Source: an uncultured Clostridia bacterium
Lineage (GTDB): Bacteria; Bacillota; Clostridia; Christensenellales; Pumilibacteraceae
Direction: 5' to 3'
Length of the DNA: 64,000 nucleotides
Assembly: GCA_944362615.1 (NCBI GenBank)
Contig: CALVTM010000001.1
Coordinates: 1-64,000 of the forward strand
The position numbers and the translations under genes are program-made. Shown piece after piece: positions 17,092-24,879 of this stretch; position 1 is the first letter of the stretch; the number at the start of each line of letters is the position of its first letter. The notes under the pieces were generated by a model that saw only the letters and a program-made list of their open reading frames with translations, did not search any database and was not told where the DNA came from.

Positions 17092-17130
17092 AACCTATCG
17101 TTCGTCATTTTCAGTGCCGAACGACAGGTT
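17092..17130 (-). terminator. Second hairpin in the gene remnant
   Basis: Arms of 13 nt pair with a single G-U on the minus strand (AACCTGTCGTTCG with CGAACGATAGGTT), followed by TTTTTGG. On the plus strand the same position is an A-C mismatch, so the minus-strand RNA is the better folded one. Confidence 0.5.
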
Positions 17131-17385
17131 TTCTATATTTTTTGTTATGACAGACTCCATTTTAATATCTTCTTGTTCCTGTTAATTAAACTTGCTTGTT
17201 TATAACCGTATTTCATATTAAGCACTCCCCCCCCCACACACACAAAACTTGTATTTTTATCTTATTTAATTTTCATTTGTTTTGTATGGGATCTTACTGA
17301 TAATCGAAATACATTTTTACAACAGACTTAACAAATTACGATAAATCAGTATAGGTGCTCAAAAATTCTCTACTGTTGCAATTAA

Positions 17386-17658
17386 TTACAATTAATTACT
17401 CATATTATATACTCGCTTCGTCAGGCAGCTTATCTAAATCCGGGATCAACGGGGACTATCATGTATAATGTAGTATACAATACACGGGGCTATGTCGTGG
17501 ATCAGGCAGTATTCGTTTTTTCAGGTAATTCGTGGGGTTTGCCTGCTAATGCGGTGGATATTGCATTGCTTTCCGGTACAATCCAGGGCGCGCCGTATGA
17601 TCCGCTTACCGCTCTGGAAGCAAGCAACAGCAGTGCAACAGTGAGCGATCAGAGATAA
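17386..17658 (+). pseudogene. Orphan protein fragment without an intact 5' end
   Basis: The frame is open from 17386 and ends at 17658. It encodes a smooth protein-like stretch (NPGSTGTIMYNVVYNTRGYV, later FSGNSWGLPANAVDIALLSG). The only ATG (17461) falls inside this stretch and has no convincing ribosome site, and the upstream part reads as more of the same protein, so this is probably the 3' fragment of a larger gene. The family is not recognised. A bidirectional terminator follows at 17716-17755. The A/T-rich 17161-17385 holds only a C9/(AC)n tract. Confidence 0.45.
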
Positions 17659-17715
17659 ACGCACTTTATATTCAAGAAGATAATAATTATTTTTTAAAAT
17701 AAAAACTAAGCGTAA

Positions 17716-17755
17716 AAAAATTTCTCCCGAATCAACAGCTTCCGGAGAAATTTTT
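17716..17755. terminator. Bidirectional terminator downstream of sigE
   Basis: A 12-bp stem AAAAATTTCTCC / GGAGAAATTTTT with a 16-nt loop, serving sigE from the right and the fragment from the left. Confidence 0.75.
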
Positions 17756-17809
17756 AATTTATTATAAAATATATTTCGGCTTTAATACATCATGACGGTA
17801 TAAAACTTA

Positions 17810-18520
17810 TCACGAAAATATGCCCGACTTATTAAGCTCTTTCCTCAGATGAAGGATTATCTTTTTTTCCAGGCGGGATATGTACGACTGACTGATACCG
17901 AGCAGGTCTGCCACCTCTTTCTGAGTCTTTTCCTCGTCACCTTTCAGTCCGAAGCGCAATTCCATGATTATACGTTCACGGTCTGTCAACCGGCTCACCG
18001 CTTCTCTCAGAAGTTGCTTCTCTACACTTGTTTCGAGATTGCGGCTTACGACGTCCGGATCTGTACCCAGTATATCTGATATCAGAAGTTCGTTACCTTC
18101 AAAGTCAACGTTAAGCGGCTCATCCAAGGATACTTCACAACGCGTACGGACTATGCGGCGCAAGTGCATCAGAATCTCGTTTTCGATACAACGTGAAGCA
18201 TAAGTTGCAAGCTTGATATTCTTTTCAAAATTATATGAATTAACCGCTTTGATAAGCCCTATCGTACCTACACTTATAAGATCCTCTACGTCTACGCCTG
18301 TGTTATCAAATTTACGGGCAATATATACGACAAGTCTTAAATTACGTTCTATGAGAAGCGCCTTTGCAGCAGCGCTTCCCTCCCGCATTTCACCGAGAGC
18401 CTTGCTTTCTTCCGTCGGAGTCAGCGGCATCGGTAAAGTTTCGCCGCTTCCTATATAATAAACTCCTCCGTCTTGAATGCCGAGTAATTTTCTGATCAGG
18501 TATTTAAGCGCTTTTAGCAT
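17810..18520 (-). CDS. sigE: RNA polymerase sporulation sigma factor E precursor (pro-sigma-E)
   Basis: A 236-residue sigma-70 family factor controlling early mother-cell genes in sporulation. The short hydrophobic pro-region ([18 protein letters not shown]) precedes the family hallmark [14 protein letters not shown] near the processing site. Region 2 carries [15 protein letters not shown] and [19 protein letters not shown], and region 4 the helix-turn-helix [21 protein letters not shown]. The pro-sequence looks shorter than in Bacillus. It follows spoIIGA, whose final GGAGGC codons supply the ribosome site, so protease and substrate are co-expressed. sigG, which usually follows sigE, is absent here. 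Confidence 0.97.
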   Translation of the reverse strand: MLKALKYLIRKLLGIQDGGVYYIGSGETLPMPLTPTEESKALGEMREGSAAAKALLIERNLRLVVYIARKFDNTGVDVEDLISVGTIGLIKAVNSYNFEKNIKLATYASRCIENEILMHLRRIVRTRCEVSLDEPLNVDFEGNELLISDILGTDPDVVSRNLETSVEKQLLREAVSRLTDRERIIMELRFGLKGDEEKTQKEVADLLGISQSYISRLEKKIILHLRKELNKSGIFS

Positions 18521-18523
18521 GAA

Positions 18524-19327
18524 TCAGCCTCCGAGTACCGATACCGGCAAGAGCATGTCTTCTGTTCTACGAAAACCGCTCGCAGTTATTCCCAGTATCA
18601 CATCACTATATTTATTCCGCTTTTTATCCAAATATAATAAGAATTTGTCCGGTTTTACCAAAATCAAACGAGCTTGTGCGTCTCCTATCCCGGCAACGGT
18701 TTTTTCGGCATATGCAGCCTCAAGAGCATCCGCACCGAATTTATTCAGGAACACGTTCAGTTTAGTAACAGCTATCGGTATACCATCTTCCTCAAGTCCG
18801 TTTCCGGTATCCAGATAACCCCGCATTTTTACCGTTCTGTTACCTATTGTAACGTATACGTCATAGCCGTACGAACTCTCCGCTCGTCGCTTGCGCGCTG
18901 ATGACAGGATACAACGAGCAGGTATATATATTGCCAAACTTACCGCTGACGGCAGGCAGTACGGGAGCCGGGACGGAGATGACAGAGCAAGCCCCAGATC
19001 GCCCGAGATGAAACAATCGGCTGCTAGACACGCTCCGCCCAATAACGCCGTTGCGCCGAAAAATGATAAGGCTCCGAACGCTATGTTAAATATTCCGGCA
19101 AAAAGTATAAGAGACAATATCATACCGATTAACAGTTTTGCGATTACGATCAACGGCGTCGGCAAGCTCCAGAACGGATAGAAAACAGAAACCAGCGTTC
19201 CCGCTACAGTCACTATCAATACCCTTAACCTGCGTATCTTAATGCCGATAAAGTTGTACGACAGACATGAAGCCAGTGAAGTCGTTACGACATTGTCTAT
19301 CACGAAAAATTCTATGTAAACTTTCAT
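18524..19327 (-). CDS. spoIIGA: Sporulation sigma-E factor-processing peptidase
   Basis: A 267-residue protein with an N-terminal membrane part (about five hydrophobic segments, residues 1-130) and a C-terminal aspartic-protease-like domain. The active-site motif is YLDTGNGLEEDGIP near residue 170. It cleaves the pro-sequence of sigma-E after receiving a signal from the forespore. It is immediately upstream of sigE. The ATG at 19327 has no Shine-Dalgarno and lies 7 nt after a TAAAAT -10 box, so the mRNA may be leaderless. A terminator separates it from ftsZ. Confidence 0.95.
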   Translation of the reverse strand: MKVYIEFFVIDNVVTTSLASCLSYNFIGIKIRRLRVLIVTVAGTLVSVFYPFWSLPTPLIVIAKLLIGMILSLILFAGIFNIAFGALSFFGATALLGGACLAADCFISGDLGLALSSPSRLPYCLPSAVSLAIYIPARCILSSARKRRAESSYGYDVYVTIGNRTVKMRGYLDTGNGLEEDGIPIAVTKLNVFLNKFGADALEAAYAEKTVAGIGDAQARLILVKPDKFLLYLDKKRNKYSDVILGITASGFRRTEDMLLPVSVLGG

Positions 19328-19334
19328 TTAGCTT

Positions 19335-19378
19335 ATTTTAGCATATCACGCCGGTAAATGATTTTCCTTTATTGTCGA
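19335..19378 (-). promoter_or_regulatory. spoIIGA promoter with a Spo0A-box-like element
   Basis: On the minus strand TAAAAT (19340-19335) precedes the ATG by 7 nt. No good -35 is seen at 17 bp. On the plus strand TTGTCGA at 19372-19378 matches six of seven bases of the 0A box TGTCGAA, with one neighbouring T. A poor -35 plus a 0A box is the layout of Spo0A-activated sigma-A promoters such as Bacillus spoIIG. Confidence 0.5.
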
Positions 19379-19388
19379 GATAAAAAAG

Positions 19389-19418
19389 AAAAACGCTTAA
19401 GTTACCTTAAACGTTTTT
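19389..19418 (-). terminator. Terminator between ftsZ and spoIIGA
   Basis: AAACGCTTAAG / CTTAAACGTTT form an 11-bp stem with one mismatch and a 4-nt loop. On the minus strand TTCTTTTTTA follows. Confidence 0.75.
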
Positions 19419-19446
19419 CCGATGAGTTTATCTTTAGTAAGAAATT

Positions 19447-20634
19447 TTATTTGCCGAACTTATTCTGCTCCCTGTTGCGCTTCTCTTTAAGCCAGGAAGC
19501 CACGTCGTCATCGTCATCGTTTTCATTCACATGAACTATGCTGGACTCGAAATTGGAATGATTGCCTGACAACGACTGGTCGTGCTTTGTGTTACCGACG
19601 GAATCCATTACAGATCTGTCGGTCGGCGCGGGAGACAGAATAACATCACGCGGAGGCGTATTCCGACGTTCCGACTGATGTTCCTCTCCAAATCCGGTTG
19701 CAATAAGCATAATCTCTACGTCGTGAGGAAGATCGTCACGGAAATCAAAGCCGAATATTATATTCGCATCCTTGTGAACAGCCTCTCTTACAAGCACTGC
19801 CGCCTTATCTATCTCTTCTACAGTGACTTCATGCTTAGCCTTAACGTAAAGCATTACACTCGTCGCATTGTTTATGCGTATGTCCTGCAAACGAATGTTT
19901 ACCGCAGATTTTACGGCATTTATCACTCTGTCCGTTCCGCTGCCGCTTCCTATGCCGAGATATGCTCTTCCCATATCTTTCAGCACGGTGCGCAGATCGG
20001 CGAAGTCGATATTAAGAGTCTGCGTGTTGATGATAACGTCACTGATACCGAGAATACACTGACGAAGCACACCGTCTGCATACTCGAAAGCTTCGCTCAT
20101 CGTCGCATTATTGGAAAGTGCAACCAGGTTTTCGTTGGCGACTACGATATAAGCATCAGCAACCTTGGAAAGGTTTTCTATACCTATATCCGCGTTTACA
20201 ATACGGTGACGACCCTCAAGATAAAACGGCTTTGTGACGACCGCAACAACGAGTTTACCGAGATCCTTGGCTATAGACGCGACAACAGGAGAAGCACCTG
20301 TGCCGGTACCCTTACCCATACCTGCCGTTATTATAACGAGGTTTGCCTCTTTAAGATATTCTTTTATCATGTTGCGGCTCTCTTCCGCTGCGCGCTGTCC
20401 TACCTCGGGATTAGCACCTGCGCCGAGACCCTGCGTAAGCTTTTCGCCTATCTGTATGCGAAACCTTGCTTTAGACTTGCGAAGATCCTGAAGATCGGTG
20501 TTTATTGCTATAAAATCAACGCCGTCAAACGCACTGTCTATCATTCTGTTAAGAGCATTACCACCGCCACCGCCTACACCGACAACGGCTATTCTTGCGG
20601 ATGGAAGTTCATTACCTTGAAACTGTCTGGGCAT
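19447..20634 (-). CDS. ftsZ: Cell division protein FtsZ
   Basis: A 395-residue tubulin-like GTPase that forms the Z-ring. The N-terminal GTP-binding loop VGVGGGGGNALNRMI lies near 18-32. The tubulin signature reads GMGKGTGTGAS near 105, with Lys where almost all FtsZ have Gly. The T7 loop NIDFADLRTV keeps the catalytic aspartate region. An acidic, disordered linker from about 315 leads to a C-terminal peptide DDDVASWLKEKRNREQ that resembles the FtsA/SepF/ZipA-binding tail. The start has an AAAGGAG site and lies 12 bp after ftsA. It is downstream of ftsA and ends in a terminator. Confidence 0.97.
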   Translation of the reverse strand: MPRQFQGNELPSARIAVVGVGGGGGNALNRMIDSAFDGVDFIAINTDLQDLRKSKARFRIQIGEKLTQGLGAGANPEVGQRAAEESRNMIKEYLKEANLVIITAGMGKGTGTGASPVVASIAKDLGKLVVAVVTKPFYLEGRHRIVNADIGIENLSKVADAYIVVANENLVALSNNATMSEAFEYADGVLRQCILGISDVIINTQTLNIDFADLRTVLKDMGRAYLGIGSGSGTDRVINAVKSAVNIRLQDIRINNATSVMLYVKAKHEVTVEEIDKAAVLVREAVHKDANIIFGFDFRDDLPHDVEIMLIATGFGEEHQSERRNTPPRDVILSPAPTDRSVMDSVGNTKHDQSLSGNHSNFESSIVHVNENDDDDDVASWLKEKRNREQNKFGK

Positions 20635-20645
20635 TATTTTCTCCT

Positions 20646-21800
20646 TTATCTTCCGAACAATTTGGCAAAAAATCCTTTATTGTGCTGAGGAGCAGGCGCT
20701 CCGAGCACCATATCCAGCAGGGAAAGCGCACTCGAAAGATGCGGCTTGTTCGCCTGCGGGAGATCCGGCGCTATTATCTCGAACTGCCTGTCCGTTTTTT
20801 TGGACAGATAGTCAACGGCTCCGGTTATGTACGATATACCGCCACCCGTAAGTCTGTACGTCGTAGACGGGGGCAGATCACAGGACGCTAAACATTTGTT
20901 AATCGTCTTCGCAAGTTTATTCATCCTGGCTATCACTATGTCATTCACATGCGTTGCGGATAAAGACATTCCACGTTCTTTTATCGGAAGATCATAAGTA
21001 TCCTCCGGAGAAAATTCCAAGTTCAGTACCACTTTACGCTTAAGCGCCTCCGCCAACGAAAATCTTATACTCAGGTCGTCATGCAGATCTTTGGTGAAAT
21101 GTCCCCCACCGAGCGAAAAGCTGAACTGCCGTATTATACCATCGCCCCTCGCAACTACTATATCCGTTACGATATAGCCAACGTCAACCAGAACGGCGTA
21201 CCTGTCACGATCCACACTATTGAACAGAAACAACGATTCCGCAAGTATCGTACTGACAAAATCCACGGACTCTTTCCCGAGATCTTCCACTATGCGTTCG
21301 AATATATCGATAAATTTTTTATCGGCAAGAATGTAAGATATGTAGCCGGAAAGACGCGACGCGGTAAGACCGACAGGCTGTATCATTTTACGCTCATCGC
21401 CGAGAGTGAAGTATATAGGCTGACTGTTGATCAGCGTGTATTCATCGTTATCAGCGAAATCGTCTCCCAGAGAAAACAGTTTATCTATGTCTTCATCAGT
21501 GATCCTGCGTCTTCGCCCAAGCGACATTGAGACGTCTTTGCATTGAGTTACAGAAAACTGTCCGGGTACGCCGACAAAAATATGACGTATTTTCAAGTTT
21601 GCATCCGTTTCCGCAGCATTAATAGCTTTAGAAACCACGTTTATAAGCTCGTCCGGACGGTAAAATTCACCGTCCTCATAGCCCGAGTATTCGCATTCGC
21701 CCCTTCCCAGTATGTTTATCGTGTTGTTCACACCACGTCTTCCGATAACCACCGAAATACGGGACGATCCGATATCAAGTATTGCTGCTTCCTGTGCCAA
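20646..21800 (-). CDS. ftsA: Cell division protein FtsA (actin-like Z-ring anchor)
   Basis: A 384-residue actin-fold ATPase. The phosphate-1 motif AAILDIGSSRISVVIG is at the N-terminus, the 1C/SHS2 domain around residues 80-165, phosphate 2 in VLVDVGYIVTDIVV, and the adenosine motif RLTGGGISYITG near 320. The C-terminal KGFFAKLFGR is a typical amphipathic membrane-targeting helix. The start is TTG at 21800 with GAGGAG about 12 nt upstream; the upstream ATG at 21810 is out of frame. It follows divIB and precedes ftsZ by 11 bp. It anchors FtsZ filaments to the membrane. Confidence 0.93.
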   Translation of the reverse strand: MAQEAAILDIGSSRISVVIGRRGVNNTINILGRGECEYSGYEDGEFYRPDELINVVSKAINAAETDANLKIRHIFVGVPGQFSVTQCKDVSMSLGRRRRITDEDIDKLFSLGDDFADNDEYTLINSQPIYFTLGDERKMIQPVGLTASRLSGYISYILADKKFIDIFERIVEDLGKESVDFVSTILAESLFLFNSVDRDRYAVLVDVGYIVTDIVVARGDGIIRQFSFSLGGGHFTKDLHDDLSIRFSLAEALKRKVVLNLEFSPEDTYDLPIKERGMSLSATHVNDIVIARMNKLAKTINKCLASCDLPPSTTYRLTGGGISYITGAVDYLSKKTDRQFEIIAPDLPQANKPHLSSALSLLDMVLGAPAPQHNKGFFAKLFGR

Positions 21801-21830
21801 CTTTATACATTCTCCTCGGTCTGATTTTAT

Positions 21831-22706
21831 TTACGCGGCAAATGCCACCGTAAAATTTCCGTTTATATACTGAACTATCGCCTTTCCATCGCTGTCACTG
21901 TTGATTATGTCACTGTTAGTCGCGGTGTAATAGAACGATACCATAGCGCTGACGGCCTTTTCCAAAGTCGGCTTGTCGTTGAACGTGAATCCGGATTCAA
22001 GTATACTTCCGTATATATCAAATTCAAATCCGCTGCGCATAACTACTTTTATTTTAGCACCGCCCGTCATTCCGCTTTTAAGCGCATCGGAAAAATCAAG
22101 AGTTCTGTACGCTGCGCGGAATACTTTTCCTCCGTTTCCCGATGCAGATTTAAGCGATTCCGCATAGCTTATAAAAGTATTGATCGCCATACGGTCAAAA
22201 GCTTCCTTTTCGTTATACAGATACGATCCTTCAGTAGCATTATCGGGTGATGCTGCAGGTATCAGCATCGCTATATCGGAATTTTGTGATGACGATTCGT
22301 CACTGTCCGATATGCGCGTTATTTTACCGGATGCACCGGCTATAATGTATTTCCCGCTGCTCTCGTCATACACCTGCAATCTGTCATCCACATACTTGTA
22401 TTCGATCTGCACTTTATTCGGAAAAACACATACGACGTTTACGGCTTCAGCGCGTATTACATTAGAGTTTACCGTATCTATCAGTTCTTCTTCATCGAAC
22501 AGAAATATACTGCGGTACATAAAATCATCCGCTGCTTCGAGCACCTGTTCCGATACTTCGTTGATGGATTCTTCCTGAGGCGGTGAGTACTCGCTTATGC
22601 ATCTTGCTTCTATATGATAAACGGTAAAAACCGCGCTCATTACAACGATAAGCACTACGATCCCGCCAAGCACGGAAAGTAATATAATGAGCCTCTTATT
22701 CCTCAT
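21831..22706 (-). CDS. divIB: Cell division protein DivIB/FtsQ
   Basis: A bitopic membrane protein of about 291 residues. A short basic N-terminus (MRNKR) is followed by one transmembrane helix (LIILLSVLGGIVVLIVVMSAV) and a large extracellular part with a POTRA-like segment (VFTVYHIEARCIS onward) and the FtsQ/DivIB domain. Sequence conservation is low but position between murA and ftsA supports the call. I chose the ATG at 22706: a TTGATT-17-TATAAT promoter ends 7 nt before it and no Shine-Dalgarno is present, implying a leaderless start. An in-frame ATG at 22730 lies inside that promoter. Confidence 0.8.
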   Translation of the reverse strand: MRNKRLIILLSVLGGIVVLIVVMSAVFTVYHIEARCISEYSPPQEESINEVSEQVLEAADDFMYRSIFLFDEEELIDTVNSNVIRAEAVNVVCVFPNKVQIEYKYVDDRLQVYDESSGKYIIAGASGKITRISDSDESSSQNSDIAMLIPAASPDNATEGSYLYNEKEAFDRMAINTFISYAESLKSASGNGGKVFRAAYRTLDFSDALKSGMTGGAKIKVVMRSGFEFDIYGSILESGFTFNDKPTLEKAVSAMVSFYYTATNSDIINSDSDGKAIVQYINGNFTVAFAA

Positions 22707-22713
22707 ATCCTGT

Positions 22714-22742
22714 ATTATATCAAAACACATTTACAAAATCAA
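22714..22742 (-). promoter_or_regulatory. divIB promoter, start adjacent to ATG
   Basis: On the minus strand TTGATT (22742-22737), a 17-bp spacer and TATAAT (22719-22714); 7 nt then separate the -10 box from the ATG at 22706. Confidence 0.75.
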
Positions 22743-22776
22743 GCGTATTTGTAAATTTACATACATATTATAAAAT

Positions 22777-24054
22777 TTACATTCTTATTATATCCGCTCC
22801 CAGTGCCCTGAATCTTTCGTCAAGCTTGTAATATCCTCTGTCTATATGCGACAAGCCGCTCACGGTACTTGTGCCGTCCGCACTGAGCGCGGCAAGTACC
22901 AGTGCGGCTCCGCCCCTGAGATCCTCGGCGACGAGATCGGCAGGATGCAGTTTCCTGCCGCGCACCGTCGCCGCACGTCCGCATACAGTTATGTCCGCTC
23001 CCATCTTAAGTAATTGCGGAATATGTCTGAATCTGTTCTCGAAAAGATTTTCTATTATGTATGATGTGCCTTTTGCGCTTGCGGCGAGAGCGGTCATCGG
23101 TGCCTGCAGATCGGTAGGAAAACCGGGATAAGGCTTTGTTTCTATTCTGCCGGGTGCCCGTAAATTTCCGGAGCTTTTTACCCTGACGCCGCCGATCCTT
23201 TCCGTGATTTCCGCACCCGCCGCACGAAGTAAACCGGTTACCGATACGACATGAGCGGCGTCAACACCTATTATATCCACATCTCCCCCACACATCGCGC
23301 ACCCGATCATGAATGTACCGGCAGCTATTCTGTCGCCTGACGGTGCAAAAGAACATCCATGAAGCGAGTTTACGCCATCCACGCATATCCTTCCCGTCCC
23401 CGCTCCGCTCACTTTACCGCCACACATATTGATGAACCGCTGAAGATCAATAATTTCCGGCTCGGCAGCCGCCCCTCGGATAACCGTCCTGCCCTCCGCC
23501 ATTGTCGCCGCCATGATGATATTTTCCGTAGCCCCGACACTGGGAAGCGGCAATGTGACCTCACGTCCTTTGAGCTCTGTACATTCTCCGGCTATACGTT
23601 CGCCCTCCGAAGTAAACTTTACGCCGAGTGACGATAATCCGGTCAGGTGAAGATCTATCGGACGTAATCCGATATCACAACCTCCCGGGTAACAGATATC
23701 CGCTCTGTGCATCCGGGAAAGAAGAGGTCCAAGGATGAATACGGAAGAACGTAATTTTCCGGTAAGCTCGGCGTTAGTCTTATGCCCGTTTATGTGCCTG
23801 CAGTCAAGGCATATTCCGCCGTTATCAAAATGACACTTTCCGCCCAGTCCGCGAACAATGTCAAGCATATTTTCCGCATCGCTCGTTCTTTCACAATCGG
23901 ACAGGAATACTTCGTCGTTTACCATGACTGAACACGCGATCAACGGCAAAAGCGAGTTTTTTGCAGACATTATTCTGACTTCACCGTTCAACTTTCTGCC
24001 GCCGCTTATTATGTATTTTTCATTTGTTTCGCCCGATGGAATACGATTCCTCAT
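22777..24054 (-). CDS. murA: UDP-N-acetylglucosamine 1-carboxyvinyltransferase (MurA)
   Basis: A 425-residue EPSP-synthase-fold enzyme that transfers enolpyruvate from PEP to UDP-GlcNAc, the first committed step of peptidoglycan synthesis. The catalytic loop PGGCDIGLRPIDLHL has the cysteine near residue 126, the residue modified by fosfomycin. Other family marks are MSAKNSLLPLIAC and PYPGFPTDLQAPM. The ribosome site AAGGAGG lies just upstream of the ATG. It sits between the MntP-like gene (11 bp upstream) and divIB (70 bp downstream). Confidence 0.96.
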   Translation of the reverse strand: MRNRIPSGETNEKYIISGGRKLNGEVRIMSAKNSLLPLIACSVMVNDEVFLSDCERTSDAENMLDIVRGLGGKCHFDNGGICLDCRHINGHKTNAELTGKLRSSVFILGPLLSRMHRADICYPGGCDIGLRPIDLHLTGLSSLGVKFTSEGERIAGECTELKGREVTLPLPSVGATENIIMAATMAEGRTVIRGAAAEPEIIDLQRFINMCGGKVSGAGTGRICVDGVNSLHGCSFAPSGDRIAAGTFMIGCAMCGGDVDIIGVDAAHVVSVTGLLRAAGAEITERIGGVRVKSSGNLRAPGRIETKPYPGFPTDLQAPMTALAASAKGTSYIIENLFENRFRHIPQLLKMGADITVCGRAATVRGRKLHPADLVAEDLRGGAALVLAALSADGTSTVSGLSHIDRGYYKLDERFRALGADIIRM

Positions 24055-24065
24055 ATGCGACCTCC

Positions 24066-24578
24066 TTACCCGATCAATCGGATCACTCCGAGAATTATCA
24101 TTGCGGCACTTGCCAGCTGCGATATTATCTGCGACGCACCGAACAGCTTAGCCGTTTTTCTTCCGAGTGATAATAAAATATAATGCGCTGCAAAAGTAAA
24201 AAACGGCACAGCAACAGCAAAGCTTTCAGCCGAAAGCGCAGCCGCACCGACGGATGTATCTACGGAAAGAGATGCACCCAGTAAAGTAGCATCAACATAC
24301 CCGAATTGCTTACCGCCAGGTCTGATAAGCGTCGGACTGTTGTCACCTACCGTTAAGATACCTCTTAGTCCCATTATTATAATTATGCTTGCGCTTATCA
24401 CATTAAGCCATATAAACGAACTGAATGCCGATGCAAGTGCAATTGATAATATGGGTAAGACCAAGGAATATGCCGCCATGTAAACAAGCATCCGCTCTTT
24501 GATACATTCATATCTGCTCACCGATATTCCGGCGACGTAAGCATCCATGCTGACGGCGATGATAGTTACAAAGATCAT
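24066..24578 (-). CDS. MntP/YtaF-family membrane protein
   Basis: A 170-residue protein made of six hydrophobic helices in two similar halves, as in the MntP manganese-efflux and YtaF sporulation families. Conserved acidic positions lie in SMDAYVAGIS near residue 10 and LSVDTSVGAAALS near 103. In sporulating Firmicutes this family is often called YtaF. It is 11 bp upstream of murA with a GGAG ribosome site. Which of the two roles applies cannot be decided from sequence. The 300-bp gap upstream holds the terminator of the coiled-coil gene, an 8-bp inverted repeat (24642-24676) and no other feature. Confidence 0.8.
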   Translation of the reverse strand: MIFVTIIAVSMDAYVAGISVSRYECIKERMLVYMAAYSLVLPILSIALASAFSSFIWLNVISASIIIIMGLRGILTVGDNSPTLIRPGGKQFGYVDATLLGASLSVDTSVGAAALSAESFAVAVPFFTFAAHYILLSLGRKTAKLFGASQIISQLASAAMIILGVIRLIG

Positions 24579-24784
24579 GCTTCATCTCCGCAGACCGTAT
24601 GCGCGATCTGCGCTTGCTCTTCCGGTCCGTACACTTTATGCTATGCCGCATATCATACAATCGTCACAGCGGCATAAAGAAAAACACCGCATACTCCAAT
24701 GCGCGCTCAAATAGTAAGGCGTTAATGAAGCGCGCATAATATGGCAAAATCATAACAAGAAACAAACGGATGACACACAAACTA

Positions 24785-24816
24785 AATGAGTGAGCTCTGT
24801 ACAGAACTCACTCATT
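24785..24816 (-). terminator. Terminator after the coiled-coil protein gene
   Basis: AATGAGTGAG / CTCACTCATT form a 10-bp stem around a loop that itself contains TCTGTACAGA. The minus-strand tail (TTTAGTTTG) is modest. Confidence 0.6.
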
Positions 24817-24879
24817 AACAATTTAATTGATTTTTATCCGACTTTTCGGGTAATTACGGTTTTAACATACCGTTGGATT

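Larger units (their letters stand above)
16960..17160 (-). pseudogene. 66-codon open stretch with one in-frame amber, probable remnant
   Basis: On the minus strand an ATG at 17160 opens MESVITKNIENLSFGTENDE and reaches a TAG after 21 codons. The same frame then continues for 44 codons (through RKSNKGAVSLDCFSVSF and ELLCFLSGSE) to a second TAG. It contains two hairpins, at 17092-17130 and 17022-17041, the latter with a T-rich tail. I do not recognise a function. The in-frame stop and lack of a clear ribosome site suggest a decayed gene end or a dispersed repeat upstream of the AbrB-ABC cassette. A C9 run at 17227-17235 lies just upstream. Confidence 0.4.

Noticed and set aside
16898..17185. 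A 95-codon plus-strand frame starting at TTG
   Set aside because: It starts without a ribosome site, runs through two hairpins and is low in protein-like character; the minus-strand reading fits better.
19582..20688. A 368-codon plus-strand frame opposite ftsZ
   Set aside because: Antisense shadow of ftsZ with implausible composition and no ribosome site.
24642..24676. Inverted repeat TATGCCGC / GCGGCATA upstream of the MntP/YtaF gene
   Set aside because: The 19-nt loop and lack of a T-run or promoter context give no basis for calling a terminator or operator.
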